Of a stretch of 64,000 nt of DNA, positions 39,187 through 52,051 are shown piece by piece (the stretch's first letter is position 1; each line of letters starts with the position of its first letter). Position numbers and translations under genes: made by a program. The notes beneath the pieces are model-generated. The model worked only from the letters and a program-made list of their open reading frames with translations, had not been told where the DNA came from and ran no database searches. This DNA comes from Schistosoma haematobium (Eukaryota > Platyhelminthes > Trematoda > Strigeidida > Schistosomatidae). The stretch covers positions 30,879,536 through 30,943,535 of the forward strand of contig NC_067198.1 of NCBI RefSeq assembly GCF_000699445.3, given 5' to 3'.

Positions 39187-40560
39187 ATGTCAGTCGGCGT
39201 AAGCGAAGCGTTTCAATGTATAATACTGAACAGGCCTTTAGGAATCTGGATTAAACTTGATAGTGCGCTAGAGGAATTCCAAAAAGTATGGAAGAATAAT
39301 TTTGTCCCTTCGCAGACTACCCACACTCACCACATTCATACAGAAAGTAAATTGTTGAAGAACATGAGATATAAATACTTGTTTGTAATGTTCCAGTGCA
39401 TGTTTGGTCATAAGCGTAAATGAGAATGTCTGACAGTGAATCAAAAACCGTGAGAACTTCAACTAATATGTGACGCTTAATGTCTAAGTTTCCAAACTGC
39501 CAATCAAGTTTCCGTGTAAGATTGAAAGGTGAAGAATATGTCATAAAATCATACAAGTTGCTACACAACCATCCATGTCGTAGTTCATAGATAGTTTGTG
39601 ATGCATGGCCAGAAAGATGTCGTCAGAAGAAAAAAATCTAAAGCCGGTGATATTGTAGTCACAATCAACAGATGAATTAGTAGAAAGCATTAATGGCCGA
39701 ACTGGTAGGCAGGTCACTGCTGCTGGTGTAAAGATTATGAAAGCTCAACTCTCTATAGGTAAGTGTATAGGAGTATATTCCAGGTTGTTACACGCGAATG
39801 CAAGTAATCGATATGTTGCGGCAAAAGGGTGAAGTGAGAGAGTATTCAGAAAACGGATATGTAACGAGAATCTGCTTTAGTACATATGGGCAGATACAAT
39901 TATATAACAAATATCCAGAAGTTGTTTGTATTGATTCTACTTACAATTTCAATCATAAAATGTGAATATGCTTTTTGTTGAATTCCACTTTGTAGATATT
40001 CGTTATACCAGTCGGGAATATCCAATAATGTTGGACGAAGGCGTTCTGTTCTGTCTGCATGGATGCAAAAACAATTGCGAGCAGACGTATCGTGGATCAT
40101 GGACAAATTCAGAGAATTAATGGGAAATACATCAAAAACGCAAACTTTCGTTATGGACCGCACACATGGGGAAAGCGCGGCTGTCCGTCTTACACATGGT
40201 AATGCAAATCTAATTTTGTGCGCCTTTCAAGTGTGTCGCGCTTTCCGTAAAAAGTTATAGCAATCATGATTTAAATGAAATTGCCTTTAGATTTGCGACA
40301 AAATCTTGAGAACGTACCCAAGTAGATTAAAAATCGTAGAAACTGTTGTAAGATATTGCTTAAATATATTTATCCTGTATATTTATTCAGTATTTCAGAG
40401 TTGTTACCCAAAGAAACAGACGAGTGGATGAGAATCTTCATCGATTCTGGATGTCTCGTATAAGTATGTGGGCGGTAGCGTTCAGTGGAAGTGTTTTGAC
40501 TCTCGGCAACAATACGAATGATCGTGCGCAGCCACTGAATTGTCAAAAAGAAAGATATGT
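39187..40560 (+). pseudogene. MULE/ZSWIM-type transposase remnant
   Basis: Fragments in changing plus frames line up in the order of a Mutator-like (FAR1/ZSWIM-related) transposase. There is a DNA-binding start ending KYLFVMFQCMFGHKRK (39187-39423); FRVRLKGEEYVIKSYKLLHN with HP (39505-39575); YNKYPEVVCIDSTYN (about 39900-39950), where the first catalytic Asp is expected; FVEFHFVDIRY; TQTFVMDR with ILCAFQVCRAFRKK (40063-40260); and WAVAFSGSVLTLGNNTNDR (about 40470-40530). Stops and frame shifts separate the pieces, so it is non-functional. No terminal inverted repeats were identified. The assignment rests on block order. Confidence 0.7.
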
Positions 40561-40619
40561 ACGCCAAACCCACAGCTTGCACAAATGTTCCTGTATATGT
40601 TCATGAGGAGGACAGAAAA

Positions 40620-42027
40620 GGATATCAACGTCAATTGTTAATTTTTCTTTCTCAGACACCTTACACAATAATATGTCAGTTCAGCCGAAAACGATTATAC
40701 ATATAGTGGAAAGAACTGTTTATGGCTGTATATTAATAAGTTATTTAACATTCATAAATAGTTAAACGCTCAAATGCTTCAATTTTCATTTTACAAACAA
40801 CTTCCAACATCAGTGTTCATCACCATCATAATTAGGGGAGGTCCACCACAAATCAAATATAAAAGGTCTTAGAGCTCGGTTTTCCATAAAACTCTGATTG
40901 AGGTCTACTTTTGACTTCTTATATGGTAAAGTCCATTTGCCTCAGTTCTCTTTTTCACAAATATCCACATTAGGCTTGCCAAACATTCAACCAAGTTCTG
41001 AGGGACAAATACGTCAAACTCCTAATAAACTGGAATAAAAGCCAGGTAGCAAGCGAAAACACTATAAAAATTGACGTGAGGTGGAAAAAATGCTGTTCAT
41101 GAATGATAAATAACGAAATCCCAAAGTCCTCGACAATATAACTTAACGTCATGACAGTGAACTGATTACAAAAATGTCTATTTCGACTGTCCCCCCCCCT
41201 CAAGAGAACATACTATGGCATTTAAACACAACTAATTTCGTCTAAATATATCCACTGTAGGAGAATATAAGTGCGTTGAAAAAGTGATTTTCAACTAAAT
41301 AACGTGCTTTACTCTTACGACACCACATTAATTAGCAAAGAAAATAATACATCAATGGCCAGTCGAATCAACGAGAATCAGTTCAAACAAACGATTTAGT
41401 TTACCAACATAATCCACGGCCGCTATTCCGTATTATTTATAGGATTTAAAATGTCAGTAACTATTTACTTTATAACAAATTGCATTACAAAGGTATTGGA
41501 CAAACGAGTTTCGACGTCAAACTCTGCCGCGCAATGTGGTTTGTTTTGTTACTCCGGTAGGATGAGTTCGTTCGATAGTAATTATTTTTTCATTAGTCTG
41601 TAAACATTTTTGTAATTAAAGACATATGATAAAACTGAACATGCTCATCTTAGCTGAAAATCTTTCCCATTAGAACCTTCGTTGGCAGTTCAAGGAATAT
41701 ATAAAAACCCCTATATATAAACTATCGTCTCAAAATTAACAATCGTTGATGTCGCGCCTACTATCAGTGGTTAAAAAGTTCAGATAATAGTGAAAAGGAG
41801 TTAGACTCAATAGGCCTATAACTAAGTGGTCCTTAGCCGTGCTCAGTGTAAAGTTGGCTTCTTACGTAAATGACTTGTATTCTTCATGGTTAGAGTACTT
41901 TTTAGTGTTTCCTCTAAAATACTGCGAGAAGCCAAAACCACAATTTTCAAAATTTAAGGATTCTGAATATGCAGCCACCTCTCAAAGGACCAATTCGTTT
42001 GGAATCTCAGTAATACATGCTTTTCAT
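40620..42027. other. Gene-free DNA after the MULE remnant
   Basis: A C8-9 run near 41191 and a gccgctattccgtatta motif near 41421 resemble 38733-38750 in direct orientation. No gene is supported. Confidence 0.5.
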
Positions 42028-42560
42028 TTTATTTATTTGAACACAAATATTGGTACAAATGGTCACCGAATTCATATGTCCCACACAAGTCACTTGATTT
42101 ATGTGTTGGCTTTAGTACTACCCGGGTGCCAAAATAGAAGCAGGTGGTTTTCCTAGGGGGCAACCCCCGGAGCCTTCGACCTGAAGGTCTGATTCACAAG
42201 GCACTGGAGCAACGTCATAAGATGTTGTCACATGGTAGCCGTTGACCAACGATTGGTCCATACTCCATTTGTTCCTTCAGAATCTTCGTGCTCATGTGCA
42301 CCATTGGTTTGGAATCAGGGTTTTCCAACTCCCGTAGGTCGACTCTCCGTGTTCACCAAACCGTTTAAAAAGCCGGACATTCGTTTTTCGTCCTCTCAGT
42401 TTCGTAAACAACAGCAATGCCTCGAGCAGGCACTGAGTAGGACTTCCGTGTCAGTGGTTGTATGCACGTGGCCATGTGATAGTACCTGTAGAGGGAGAGT
42501 CGACTCTCCCCACCCTCGGGCGTACCAGGGCGCTTGTCATTACAATCTTGATATTTAATA
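42028..42560 (-). mobile_element. Non-LTR retrotransposon 3' region, minus strand
   Basis: On the minus strand the block ends with ttgtaccaatatttgtgttc and an AAATAAATAAA tail, the same terminus as the copy at 25.7 kb, preceded by about 450 bases of GC-richer sequence. No ORF2 motifs are visible, so this is UTR or a truncated end. Confidence 0.65.
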
Positions 42561-43261
42561 TAAGTGCACAAAAAACACTAACAAACGGAGGCTTAGCATA
42601 CATGAGTAGTTTTTATCCACGTCAATAAACCACGGAGACACTTGAGAGGGGAAGAAAGTGGGAATGAGATGGTTTTGTTGTCTGAAATAGGTAATTGTTG
42701 TAAGCGAGATAAATCAGTGTCCAACAAATTATACATAGGAGCAGAAGGGTTCTATGCCAAAACGACTGGTTTTCTGTCCTGATTCATAAAATCATCTTTC
42801 CACTTGATAAGTTGCTCATCATCCACTTATAGCTCTTAACCCTCCAGCGTTAATAAGCTTCCATATTTTACTATCGTTTTAAAACTTTTATATCTATGTA
42901 CCTTATCTATACCTTAGTGGTACATCCAAACATAAATACAGTTTTCGTTGTTTCTGCGTTACATTTTTTATCTGGAATTCTTATGTCCTATCATGTTTTT
43001 CTGTCCGAATGATCTGTTTCATTAAAAATCCTCTCAAATCTAACACATTTATCATCTAAGTGCCACCTTTATCTGCGCTTAGATCGAGTGTATCATTTTA
43101 CAACTGCTCGTACTGTTGTGTTGAAACTCAAAAATAATCCAATCTTTCTGGGTATCTAAATATTTGGTATACATACTTTTGGCAGTTCGACTTAACTTGC
43201 GTGTATCTCGGTAACCAATAGGAATAAATTAACGTACATATTAGCAATTACGGGTCTTTTT

Positions 43262-43282
43262 CATCCAAATTTTACAGGTCTA
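43262..43282 (+). promoter_or_regulatory. 3' splice site just before the TMUB-like start codon
   Basis: A pyrimidine-rich tract leads to tttacag with AG at 43276-43277, and the ATG follows five bases later. This fits either the end of a 5'-UTR intron or a spliced-leader trans-splice acceptor, which schistosomes use on many mRNAs. The sequence alone cannot separate the two. Confidence 0.55.
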
Positions 43283-44764
43283 ATGAACCCATATGGAAAC
43301 ATCATTGAGGGGATTGGAAATGAATTACTTTTTGTCATCAGTTGTATGGGGACGATTTTGTTTCTTATTGCGGCTTGGATCTCTACAAGGGTTAACTGGG
43401 AGTTGATGCCTGTTAGAATAACCTTGCTCCGCCATCCTCACAGAAACCATGATACTGAAACAGAAACGACAAATGCACCAGGAACTGTAGAACCTGAAAA
43501 CATCGACTCATCGGGTAATATTTCCTCAGAAACTTCGGGTTCTAGTTCCGAGGATGAAATCGATTCCGATACATGCATTCACAAACGTTCATCTGGTAAG
43601 TATGACTGACTTTTCAATTATGATTCTAAAGTTCAAGTCACTATTCCTACTACAATTAAAACAAATCGAGCTACTTGTCAGTAGTTCTAATTCTGTGTGC
43701 TGAGAGTAAAAAATTGATGTTATTATAACGTTACCCAAGAAGCGTCGTATATGCATTATGGTTCAAATTCGTTTTACTGATATGTAGCTTGAGATCAAGT
43801 GAGAAATACACCCTTTATAGGCCTATAAACTTCCGCGTCAGTTTTGGATGTACATTTTTACTCTAACTTCAGTTGTCTTACTTGGTCACTTCACACGTCA
43901 GAAGATTTAATCTGTAGCAATTTGAACACCGTAATCGTTTTTGTGTTGAGAATAAAAATGTCATTGTTTCATAGTTGGTTTCATGTATTGCTTCTGAGGA
44001 TTGATTAGATAACGAGACCGTAAACGTAGATTGGACATTTAGGAACTGCAAATAAAAACCGTGTACTTAAACTTACTGGGAATTTCGATAACAGTCTCTC
44101 AATTGCGTCAAAACGGTCAGTGCGTTAATGACTATTTACTCTGTCATTGTTTTCAACTACTGCACATACGTAAACTGCTTTTGTTATTTACAACTTATTT
44201 TTATCGAATTTCACTGGAATGTAAGGTTACGTTTGATGTTAAGGTTTTGATATACTGAAAAAAATCGCGTAAAGTATTCTGACCATTGTTTAACTTGATT
44301 TTACCACATCAAAGTAATGTGGACACCATTATCGCTTTTTTTTAAAATGCACCTTGTGGCATAAGGATTTAGTTTTTTCAAAAGAATGACCATAGTATTC
44401 CTAGTCCACAAAATTGACCAGATGTTCATTAAACAACTATTTTTACTTGTATCTAATTCATCTAGTTCAGACTTCAATCACTTCAAATGATCAAAGAAAT
44501 TCATCTTCATCCGATGAGGAATCGAAAACGAGTAGAACAAAAGAAAAAGGACAAATTAATTCTACATCTTGTTTTAATGGACATTTAGTCATAAAATTGC
44601 AATATCTTAATGAAGAATCACGTTTTGTACATGCATCTCCCACTATGTCTGTTAATCGTTTTAAGAAGTATGTTTTCGTTTTATCTTTATGTTTTTCACT
44701 CAACATGTTCTATATTTTCGTACGCAAACCCAGACTGATTAATTGTTATTTACCGATATTATAA

Positions 44765-44818
<54 letters not shown>

Positions 44819-45782
44819 ATGCCCAAATAATATATTTAATCTACTTTAATAGATTACCATGTTAATTAAGAATTAAAAGTGGTGATTTTGTCTAACGGAT
44901 ACTTGGTTCGGACCGTTATAATGTTTACTGACTGACGGTTTAGTTTCCTTCGTTAGCAACAACATTTTCACATTGTTTACGTAACTTAAATATGGCTTAC
45001 ATTTAGCATTATAATAATTACCATGCTTTAAATTTTGCTGAACCTAGATACTTTTACTTGTTTTCAGGAAGCACTTTGTAGATGAATTAATCAATCAGAA
45101 AAAGAACGTCAGGCTTATCTTTCAAGGCCGAGAGTTACTGGATGTTTTACAAAATGAAGCAAATTTTCATAGTAGTGGAAGACCAAAACGTCAAAGATTA
45201 TGTGACTATGGTATAACTGATGGCTCAACAATTCACTGTCTTGTTACAACTCCTGTTGTATCATCACCTACCAGGTCATCCTCGGTAAACGATTCCGGAA
45301 ACACAGGACGTAATTTCGCTTTCCCAAGTTCTTCCAGCGATTCAATGTTAACTGAGTTTGATATAGGTACTAGGCTTATGAAACCACTTTTCGCTTTCCT
45401 CCTACTTTTCACTTGGTTTTTTAGGATTGTCTATAGACAATATTTTAATTCAGTGTCTACGTTTGCTTTAGTAACATTAACAGTGTTCTTTTGTGGAGCC
45501 GTATTTACTGCTACTCTTGTGAATGCTGTCTCGACAATAGCTTCATTATTTGGTTTTCCAAGCAGTAATGAACTGTCAAATCAACAATCAGAAAATCCAA
45601 CCAACCAACCTAACTCACCCGATGTACAAGTTTTAACTGTAACTATGGTTGCACGTCGTATTCCACCTCAAACACCTATAAACCAAACAAACAGTACTTC
45701 ATTTTTTCTGGAGGAATCAGCCCATAGTCATCAAATTATTGTTGATGAGCCCAATAATGATTCTCAAGCAAGAACAGACTAA
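43283..45782 (+). CDS. TMUB-like transmembrane and ubiquitin-like domain protein, 3 exons
   Basis: The exons are 43283-43595, 44466-44667 and 45068-45782, giving 409 residues. Both introns are GT-AG (donors gtaagt and gtatgt) and the reading phase is preserved at each junction. Residues about 14-34 form a membrane segment after a short glycine-containing start; about 55-140 are Ser/Glu-rich and low in complexity. A ubiquitin-like domain runs from about 144 to 235 and is split by the second intron (LVIKLQYLN, then VRLIFQGREL, then YGITDGSTIHC). Two hydrophobic segments lie near 279-294 and 304-326. This order matches the TMUB1/TMUB2 family, ER-associated membrane proteins linked in vertebrates to ER-associated degradation. 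The family call is firm; the exact orthologue and function in flukes are inferred. The ATG lies five bases after a 3' splice site, so an upstream 5' exon or a spliced leader is likely. No neighbouring host gene is visible. Confidence 0.85.
43596..44465 (+). other. Intron 1 of the TMUB-like gene
   Basis: An 870-base GT-AG intron. The donor gtaagt is consensus. The acceptor at 44464-44465 is the one that keeps the frame; the alternative AG five bases downstream would break it. No mobile element is recognised inside. Confidence 0.8.
44668..45067 (+). other. Intron 2 of the TMUB-like gene
   Basis: A 400-base GT-AG intron with donor gtatgt and acceptor ttttcag. It splits the ubiquitin-like domain and contains an AT dinucleotide microsatellite. 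Confidence 0.8.
44766..44818. repeat. (AT)n microsatellite in TMUB-like intron 2
   Basis: An uninterrupted run of about 25 AT units, followed by ataatataat. Likely length-variable between individuals. Confidence 0.95.
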
Positions 45783-47349
45783 CTGCTGAGATATCTTTAC
45801 CTGTGTTTATTTTATTTTATCATTGTATTCTTTGGTTCACTTTAGATGTTTGTTATAAGTTACTAAATGTGTATTTCTCTCCTGCTTTTTAAGCAGAAGT
45901 TGCCATTCTTGTACATATGATTCAGTTTGTCCTGATTTCCTACTTAATTAGATGCATTCAATCGATAGACCTTAATACTTATTTGTTTATACAATAAGTG
46001 CAGAGTGAAACTTAGTTCACCTTATGCAATAAGTCATGTTATACTATGTTCTAAAGTTTAGTAATAATGTTTAAAACTTATGGTTGGTATTTTATGCGAA
46101 AATGATTTAGGACCTTCCGAACTAAATAAACCGCTTAAAGTGACTCATTTTGGATATGAAACTTGCGTATTGTGCTGTAAGTTTTAGATTACTGATTATA
46201 AAAGTTTGCGAAGTCATCTTTTTGATGAAAACTTGTACCAAAAAGTAACGGTGAGATAAAACATTCGGAGGCGGGAATAATTGTCTTTCTAGAAAAACAA
46301 ATATTTTATGTTCTCTAGACTCTGAAATCTATGTGAATTGCATAGATGACATAACTTCGCAGTTAACTGAGGAAGGTATATTTCAGTGACTCAGTAAATT
46401 CACCGACTGATTTCTGTGTTACAGAAAATTTAGATTGGTTGGCTTGCTCAAATTTGACCATGACCTTATCTCCTGTTTCTGAGCTTCTATTCTCAGATCA
46501 CTAAGATATTTGTTATACTATATGACGATTATTTTCACTCGTTGAATAAGGATGTGAAGCCTTATGTCCTTTATTCACTACAGTTATAAGAAAAGGCTTG
46601 AGAACTAGTGTATCCTTTCGGGGTTTGTATGACTATAAAAATAACCTTGCGATTTAAGTCTTTTGAGGTATATCGACATCAGAACCCATATTTATTTTGT
46701 TCAGCCTTAAACAGCGGGAAGAGCGGATATAGTTATGCAGGAGTTACATTTGTCGGATCTAAAATACTGTTAAGATAATACCTTTAGGCGTTAAATTTTC
46801 TGCTGGCTTGCAATTTCAAATAATTATCCCTTGTTAGTCACTCAGACCGAGACTGATTAGATACTTTGTGGTAGACTAGCTTGTATTCTTCTGTTTTTTG
46901 CCTTGGGATATCTCAGACAAGTCGATTTTGTGTGCAAATTTCCGCTTAATTAGGGTTTAATACCAGGCTGTAAGTTAAACCTTTGGTAAATGAGTGTTAT
47001 TCTACACTGAAGATTGAAGCTAACCGAAACATAAAGGACTTAAAGGTGGAAATAATTAATATGATAATGGAAAATATGTCCAAACAGTCCGAAGGATCCA
47101 CCTGTATTGCTCGATATATCTACCCCTACCATCAGTACCTTAAAGTCACAATTATCACTTGGAATTTAAAAATCGAAAGGGTAGTGAGTTTTTTCATACT
47201 GCACTGAAAACTGCAAAGCAGGAACCGACGAAATGCACACTGTTTAAATCTGTCAGCGGGTTGTATAAATTTTGTTATATCTAACAGGAATTCTTTTGGA
47301 CGTTATGGCCATTATGAGTAGAGGATATTCGTACTTTGCTGGTATTGGG
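45783..47349. other. 3' flank of the TMUB-like gene
   Basis: Likely 3' UTR up to about 46150, then AT-rich DNA without recognised features. Confidence 0.5.
46125..46130 (+). terminator. Candidate polyadenylation signal of the TMUB-like gene
   Basis: An AATAAA hexamer about 340 bases after the stop codon, in otherwise AT-rich sequence. Such hexamers are common by chance here, so the assignment is tentative. Confidence 0.3.
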
Positions 47350-47920
47350 TCATAGGTGTCCACGAAACATTACTCATGTATCTTGGGACCAGGAAGTAAG
47401 CAGTGCCTGAGTTAAGAATAGAGTACTAGGTGAAGATGAAGAATCGATTGATAAGATAGTAAATCTTGATCAATTGATGTAGTTGGGATATGTGTTATGC
47501 ATGACCAACCACTGCCTTCCTCAACGGGCGATGTCTTTAGGTGCAGAGGCAGACTGAACTTAGCCATGTTAATAGATGTAGACTATCTCGTTGGGGTCCA
47601 CGTGATTATCGTTACCAATGGTTAGAAACTGAATGACATGGTTCAAAATTGTTTGCAATGGCGCAAGTGCATTCACTTTCTGTCTTCCGCCACATCCTGA
47701 AATTTTAAATTGCTCATAACTTTCTTCTATTTTTATTTCACTAGTTTGTTTTTTCTTCTCTAACCATATCTTTGATGCTTAACTTTTTAAATTACCACCG
47801 AAACTGTTATTATTTCTACTATCTTGGGGTTTCCCCTGACATCTCTGTGCTAATGGGGTATAACAACATGAAGCAGTGTACATAAGTGCAGATTCTACGT
47901 TATGACTATGTAGTTTATTT
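47350..47920 (+). pseudogene. Decayed RTE-like LINE, ORF2 C-terminus and 3' UTR
   Basis: Several frames together show the RTE-type end: a RNITHVSWDQEVS-like block, RVLGEDEESIDKIVNL, a LGYVLCM...HCLPQRAM segment (the usual LGHVLRM...HRLPRRAM region) and SRWGPRDYRYQWLET, with stops and shifts between them. AT-rich 3' UTR follows. It is older than the copy at 29.5 kb, since no tail or target duplication is visible. Confidence 0.65.
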
Positions 47921-48589
47921 ATTTTTCTTCATTCCATTGTAAACGATTTGTCTGTTGACTGTTTGGAATCTATTCATTATTACACTTTGTTCTGTAGTAA
48001 TAACTTCTATTGTCTATATTTCCAAGTTCTGACCTACTTTGAATGTTGAAACATTAGTTTATCGTACCATACTCTCTTCGTTGTTGTTACCAATAAGTCT
48101 CCTACTAAATTCCTAATAATACTTGTAAACTATTAGTTGTTCAGTTACAGATTCTTCTGTTCTAATGTATCGATTGGGAGGCTTTTGCTTATGTGAAGTT
48201 GCTAAATGTTACGGGAATTCTTTACCAACTTACTACTTTTTTTATTCATCTCTTAGCATCGAACATTTTCTGTAATATATATCTGTATTCATGCATTACA
48301 TCTTACTCATAATATATACAAGAGTTTGTTGGCAGATGGCCTTTTTGTTGATTTATTCCAACACTATTTTATTAAATTATATATTTTTGTATGCATCACA
48401 GGGTATTATTAATCGATGCCTCAGGGTGGAGTCCAAAGGTAGGAACTTAACAAACAAAAGTGAATAGATCCTCTAGTTTCGAGACAGACAATTCATGTTC
48501 TTCGGATATTGTAGTACCATGAGACAATTCGAAGATCCATTAGGATCGGAAATTGGTAGAAATTCTGAACCGCTGTCGTACATATAACC

Positions 48590-48765
48590 GAGTAGGTATC
48601 TAGTATTCCTACGAACTAATGATTTTTCTATACTTGGTTGCCCGCTGATTACGAATTCGAAATATAATACGTTCATTTGTGCTTATCTAGTTCTACTTGC
48701 TGTAAATTGCACGATTTCGGGCATTCCTAGTTGGTACATGAATTCGAATACTCCTAGTCATCATG
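48590..48765 (+). repeat. Diverged direct repeat, left copy
   Basis: Shares gaactaatgatt, the gaattcgaaatataatac-like block and atttcgggcattcctagtt with 51270-51440 in the same orientation, roughly two-thirds identical by eye. Confidence 0.45.
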
Positions 48766-49062
48766 GCATCACGGGCAGATTTCACTGGTCTGCTCTTGTC
48801 CCAAGAACGAGCCTATTTCGAAAATGAAGAGTTCCAGGCTAACGTCGAAATCCCATTATCGTCTTCTCTGTCGCGGCTGTCAGGGTTTCCTGCTATTCAA
48901 GAACAATTGATGAACGAATGCAATTTTGACAGTATAGATATATTCAGTACAAAAACGACAAGCACATGGAATTACCACTACTGTTTGGCTGAGTCATGTA
49001 GTCTAGATAGTGTTTTCGTATTTCGCCTTCTTGACCCCCAACTATTCAACTTGCAGTGGTAG
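48763..49062 (+). CDS. Unrecognised 99-codon open frame
   Basis: Codon composition is less AT-biased than its surroundings and the first 60 residues are polar and plausible as protein (SQERAYFENEEFQANVEIP). I recognise no family. It follows a segment (48590-48765) that recurs in diverged form at 51270-51440, so it could belong to an old repeat. It may equally be chance. Confidence 0.25.
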   Translation: MASRADFTGLLLSQERAYFENEEFQANVEIPLSSSLSRLSGFPAIQEQLMNECNFDSIDIFSTKTTSTWNYHYCLAESCSLDSVFVFRLLDPQLFNLQW

Positions 49063-52051
49063 ATCTAGGGCAGAGCAATGCTATATTCTGGATGTTAGGT
49101 TTCAGTGTTTTATCACTGACATTCTTATTCTCGATAGAAACCGTCCAAGTATAATTCAGTCTCGAATCATATGGGGTCATAATGCGTCTTAAGTTATCTA
49201 ACGAATGATAAGAATCCTCTGGGTATTAATAAACTCAAAGATAAGCCAGAAAAAGATGCGAGCATCTGGTTGGTAATTCTAACGTGAAAAGGACCTCGAT
49301 TTTCTAGATTCACCATCGATATGCGTCATATAAGATTTGACGCACTGGCCATTCGATTGTAAAATGAAGTCCAATTATGATAATAAAGAGTGATATAGAA
49401 TGAATTTATTTTACAAAATCATTCTGAAATATACAGTACTGTCATGTAGTCAGCAATGTGACATTGTTGGAGAGATTGGTTCGGCGTCACTACTATTTAA
49501 CTATAATAAGACTTAGTGATACTACTGACACTTATATGTTGTTATCATGAATAACTTTCATTGCTTAGCAATACAGATAACTTTACGACCTCCCGAGAGA
49601 AAGTATTCACTGGAATATTAGTACATTCAGGTCGATACTCCATGTTTTAAATTCTAGTGAACCAGCCATTCACACTCATACTTACACGTCGATGGTTTAA
49701 AATAATTTAGTTACAAGTATTAGTTCAAACATAAGTCTGATATTAAAGCATTTGAAATCTAGCAGTTATTAGTTATAGAAATCAATGGAGCGTGTGAGTA
49801 TAATTATAGATTCTAGTGTAGATCAGCAACGTAGATGATCTATGTCAAATAATTGAAAGGCCTACTCGAGTTAGACGAGAATGGTGTGATCAACAGTCAA
49901 ATTAGAAGTCACACCTCGTGGACAGCATTTAATATGAATCACCCTTTCGACCTATCAAGGTGCTATGGTTGCTTTGAAGACCGTATAACACAAACGACGT
50001 GATTACAGAGATGGGCCAGTCCTTGGCATGAGATTAATTGATGAGCGTTGGTTGAACTGTTTAACATTCAGTGGTGATGGTGAATTATGTGCATTCCCTG
50101 ATATGCTTACTTTCTGAAGTGCCCCAATTCATCTATGTATTTCATGCAATTGGTTCCCTTTATGAATTTAAATAGCAAGAACAAACATTGATGCAGAATA
50201 GTATGAATTCATATTATTTCGAGGTTTCTCGTCAGCTGCTTACAAACCAAAATTGTGATAGAATTTTTACATGGAGATAGTGTGAAACAATTGACATAAA
50301 TGAGTGTAAATAACGTGATTACAATAATAACTATATATATATGCTAGAAACAGGTCAGAGGTCAAAAGAGGGGGTTAATCCAGGGTGGGTGGTGTAATAA
50401 TTTAGTGAAGTTCATAAATTGTGTGATAATTGTAGAGATTAATGGAATTAAATAATGATAAGGTAGATTACGTAATAATAATTAAATAGGGTTTGGAAAG
50501 TTAAGATGATTTAAGAGGATCAGGTGATGGAAATGTGTGAATAAAATTTATTTTAAGAATTAGGTAATAGGGGGGAGTATAAATTATCTTAGAATAAGTA
50601 ATTGAATCTATGTATGATTGCGTGCTTGGTCATCGTTAGGTTTGTGTTGTACAGACAATTTCACGCTAAACCTCCGAATTAACTAACAAGATTAATTCGT
50701 TCACTAACGAAGTAAACGACGGGAAAACATGCCAAAATCATTTATGTTAAGGTACATTCAGTGTAATAGAACGAAAACGCTAAGGATCCCTCCACAGCAT
50801 TTCATTGGACAGTATTGCTATTTCTTTTTCCCTGTCTTGTATTTTAACTTTCCCTCACGACTTTTGCAACCACGTTTCACGTTTTTTAGTCTTATTTGTC
50901 TGGACTTTTACTACAGAGCTTTGGTTTGGGGTTTATCCTCAATAATTAATTTGACTGCTGAATGTTGCTTTACCATTGACAATGAGGTTGTGTTCACCTA
51001 AGTTTAAGGTTACGGCGTGGTTCAGTTAAATGTTGTGATCGGCTGTCTGACTGAAATAATCACTCGAATCTTTGCAGATAGATATTTTATCCAATCTTGT
51101 AGAAAATACTTATTAATTCTTAGGTACCGAACACTCATTTTTAGCCATGCGTTTTGTATTAAGGAAAACTGGCTGTATAGTACAGGTATCTTGTTCTTCA
51201 GTATAATTTGTTTGCTTTCTTGGATTAGAACTATTTAAATTTGGCACGTAGTTTGTATTTGATGTAATTGTGATGTTTGAATGAACTAATGATTCCTTCG
51301 TACTTGTTGAATGTTTGATTTCGAATTATAAATACAGTACATTCGTTTGTTGTTTTCTAGTACTTCTTGATCCGATTATATTATTTCGGGGATTCTTAGT
51401 TCATACTATAATTCAAATACTTATGAATATCACAGTAATTTAATGTGAGTCCCTCAAAAACGTTTCGTACGTTATACAAAACAATTTAGTTTTACATAAT
51501 CACATAAACTTTGTTTCGTTAGCTCTGCTTTTAAACCAAATACTGGGGTTTCGTTCGCTACATTTAGTGTTGCAATTGAAGCACATTTCTATTAACTACC
51601 TCCAGATACCGGACGAGAACTGGTAAACGAATAACGACAGAGGGATCTATTTCTTTAACAATCAATACATTTTTATCCACTGATACAATAAATACTGACA
51701 ACAATATCGATTACAACTTCCTTAGATACTCCATCAAATCAGAGCTCAAATCACGATCTGTAAATCAAAGCCACAATTCAGAGATGCTGGTGCCAAAAAG
51801 TGGAATGTCAGTGGTGCCAACGCCTAACCTTGCTAGACACTCCCCACTTAAGGAGTGCAGAATCACTATTTTGTCCAAACAAATTCTTGTCTAAATCTGT
51901 GTTGCTCAGAGCAGTGAAAAGACAGGAAAGGTACAAGTATATCACACATAACAGTGAGCCATGCCGTTTCCTAAGCAACTATGTATGAGAAGCGGGTAGG
52001 ACCTACAACAGTACCCCGATCTGCCCGACTAACTGCGTTCGGTCATACATC
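49063..52051. other. Gene-free DNA left of the gypsy tandem
   Basis: A purine-rich stretch lies at 50340-50600. A frame at 50729-51001 is hydrophobic and unrecognised. The stretch 51780-51890 is exon-like but short. Confidence 0.4.
51270..51440 (+). repeat. Diverged direct repeat, right copy
   Basis: Partner of 48590-48765, 2.7 kb away in direct orientation. It might be one of a pair of very old LTRs or a dispersed repeat. Confidence 0.45.

Noticed and set aside
38733..41440. Similar motifs at 38733 and 41421 as ends of the MULE remnant
   Set aside because: They are in direct, not inverted, orientation and too short to call terminal repeats.
42232..42558. 108-codon plus-strand frame in GC-richer DNA
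   Set aside because: It is antisense to the 3' region of a non-LTR retrotransposon.
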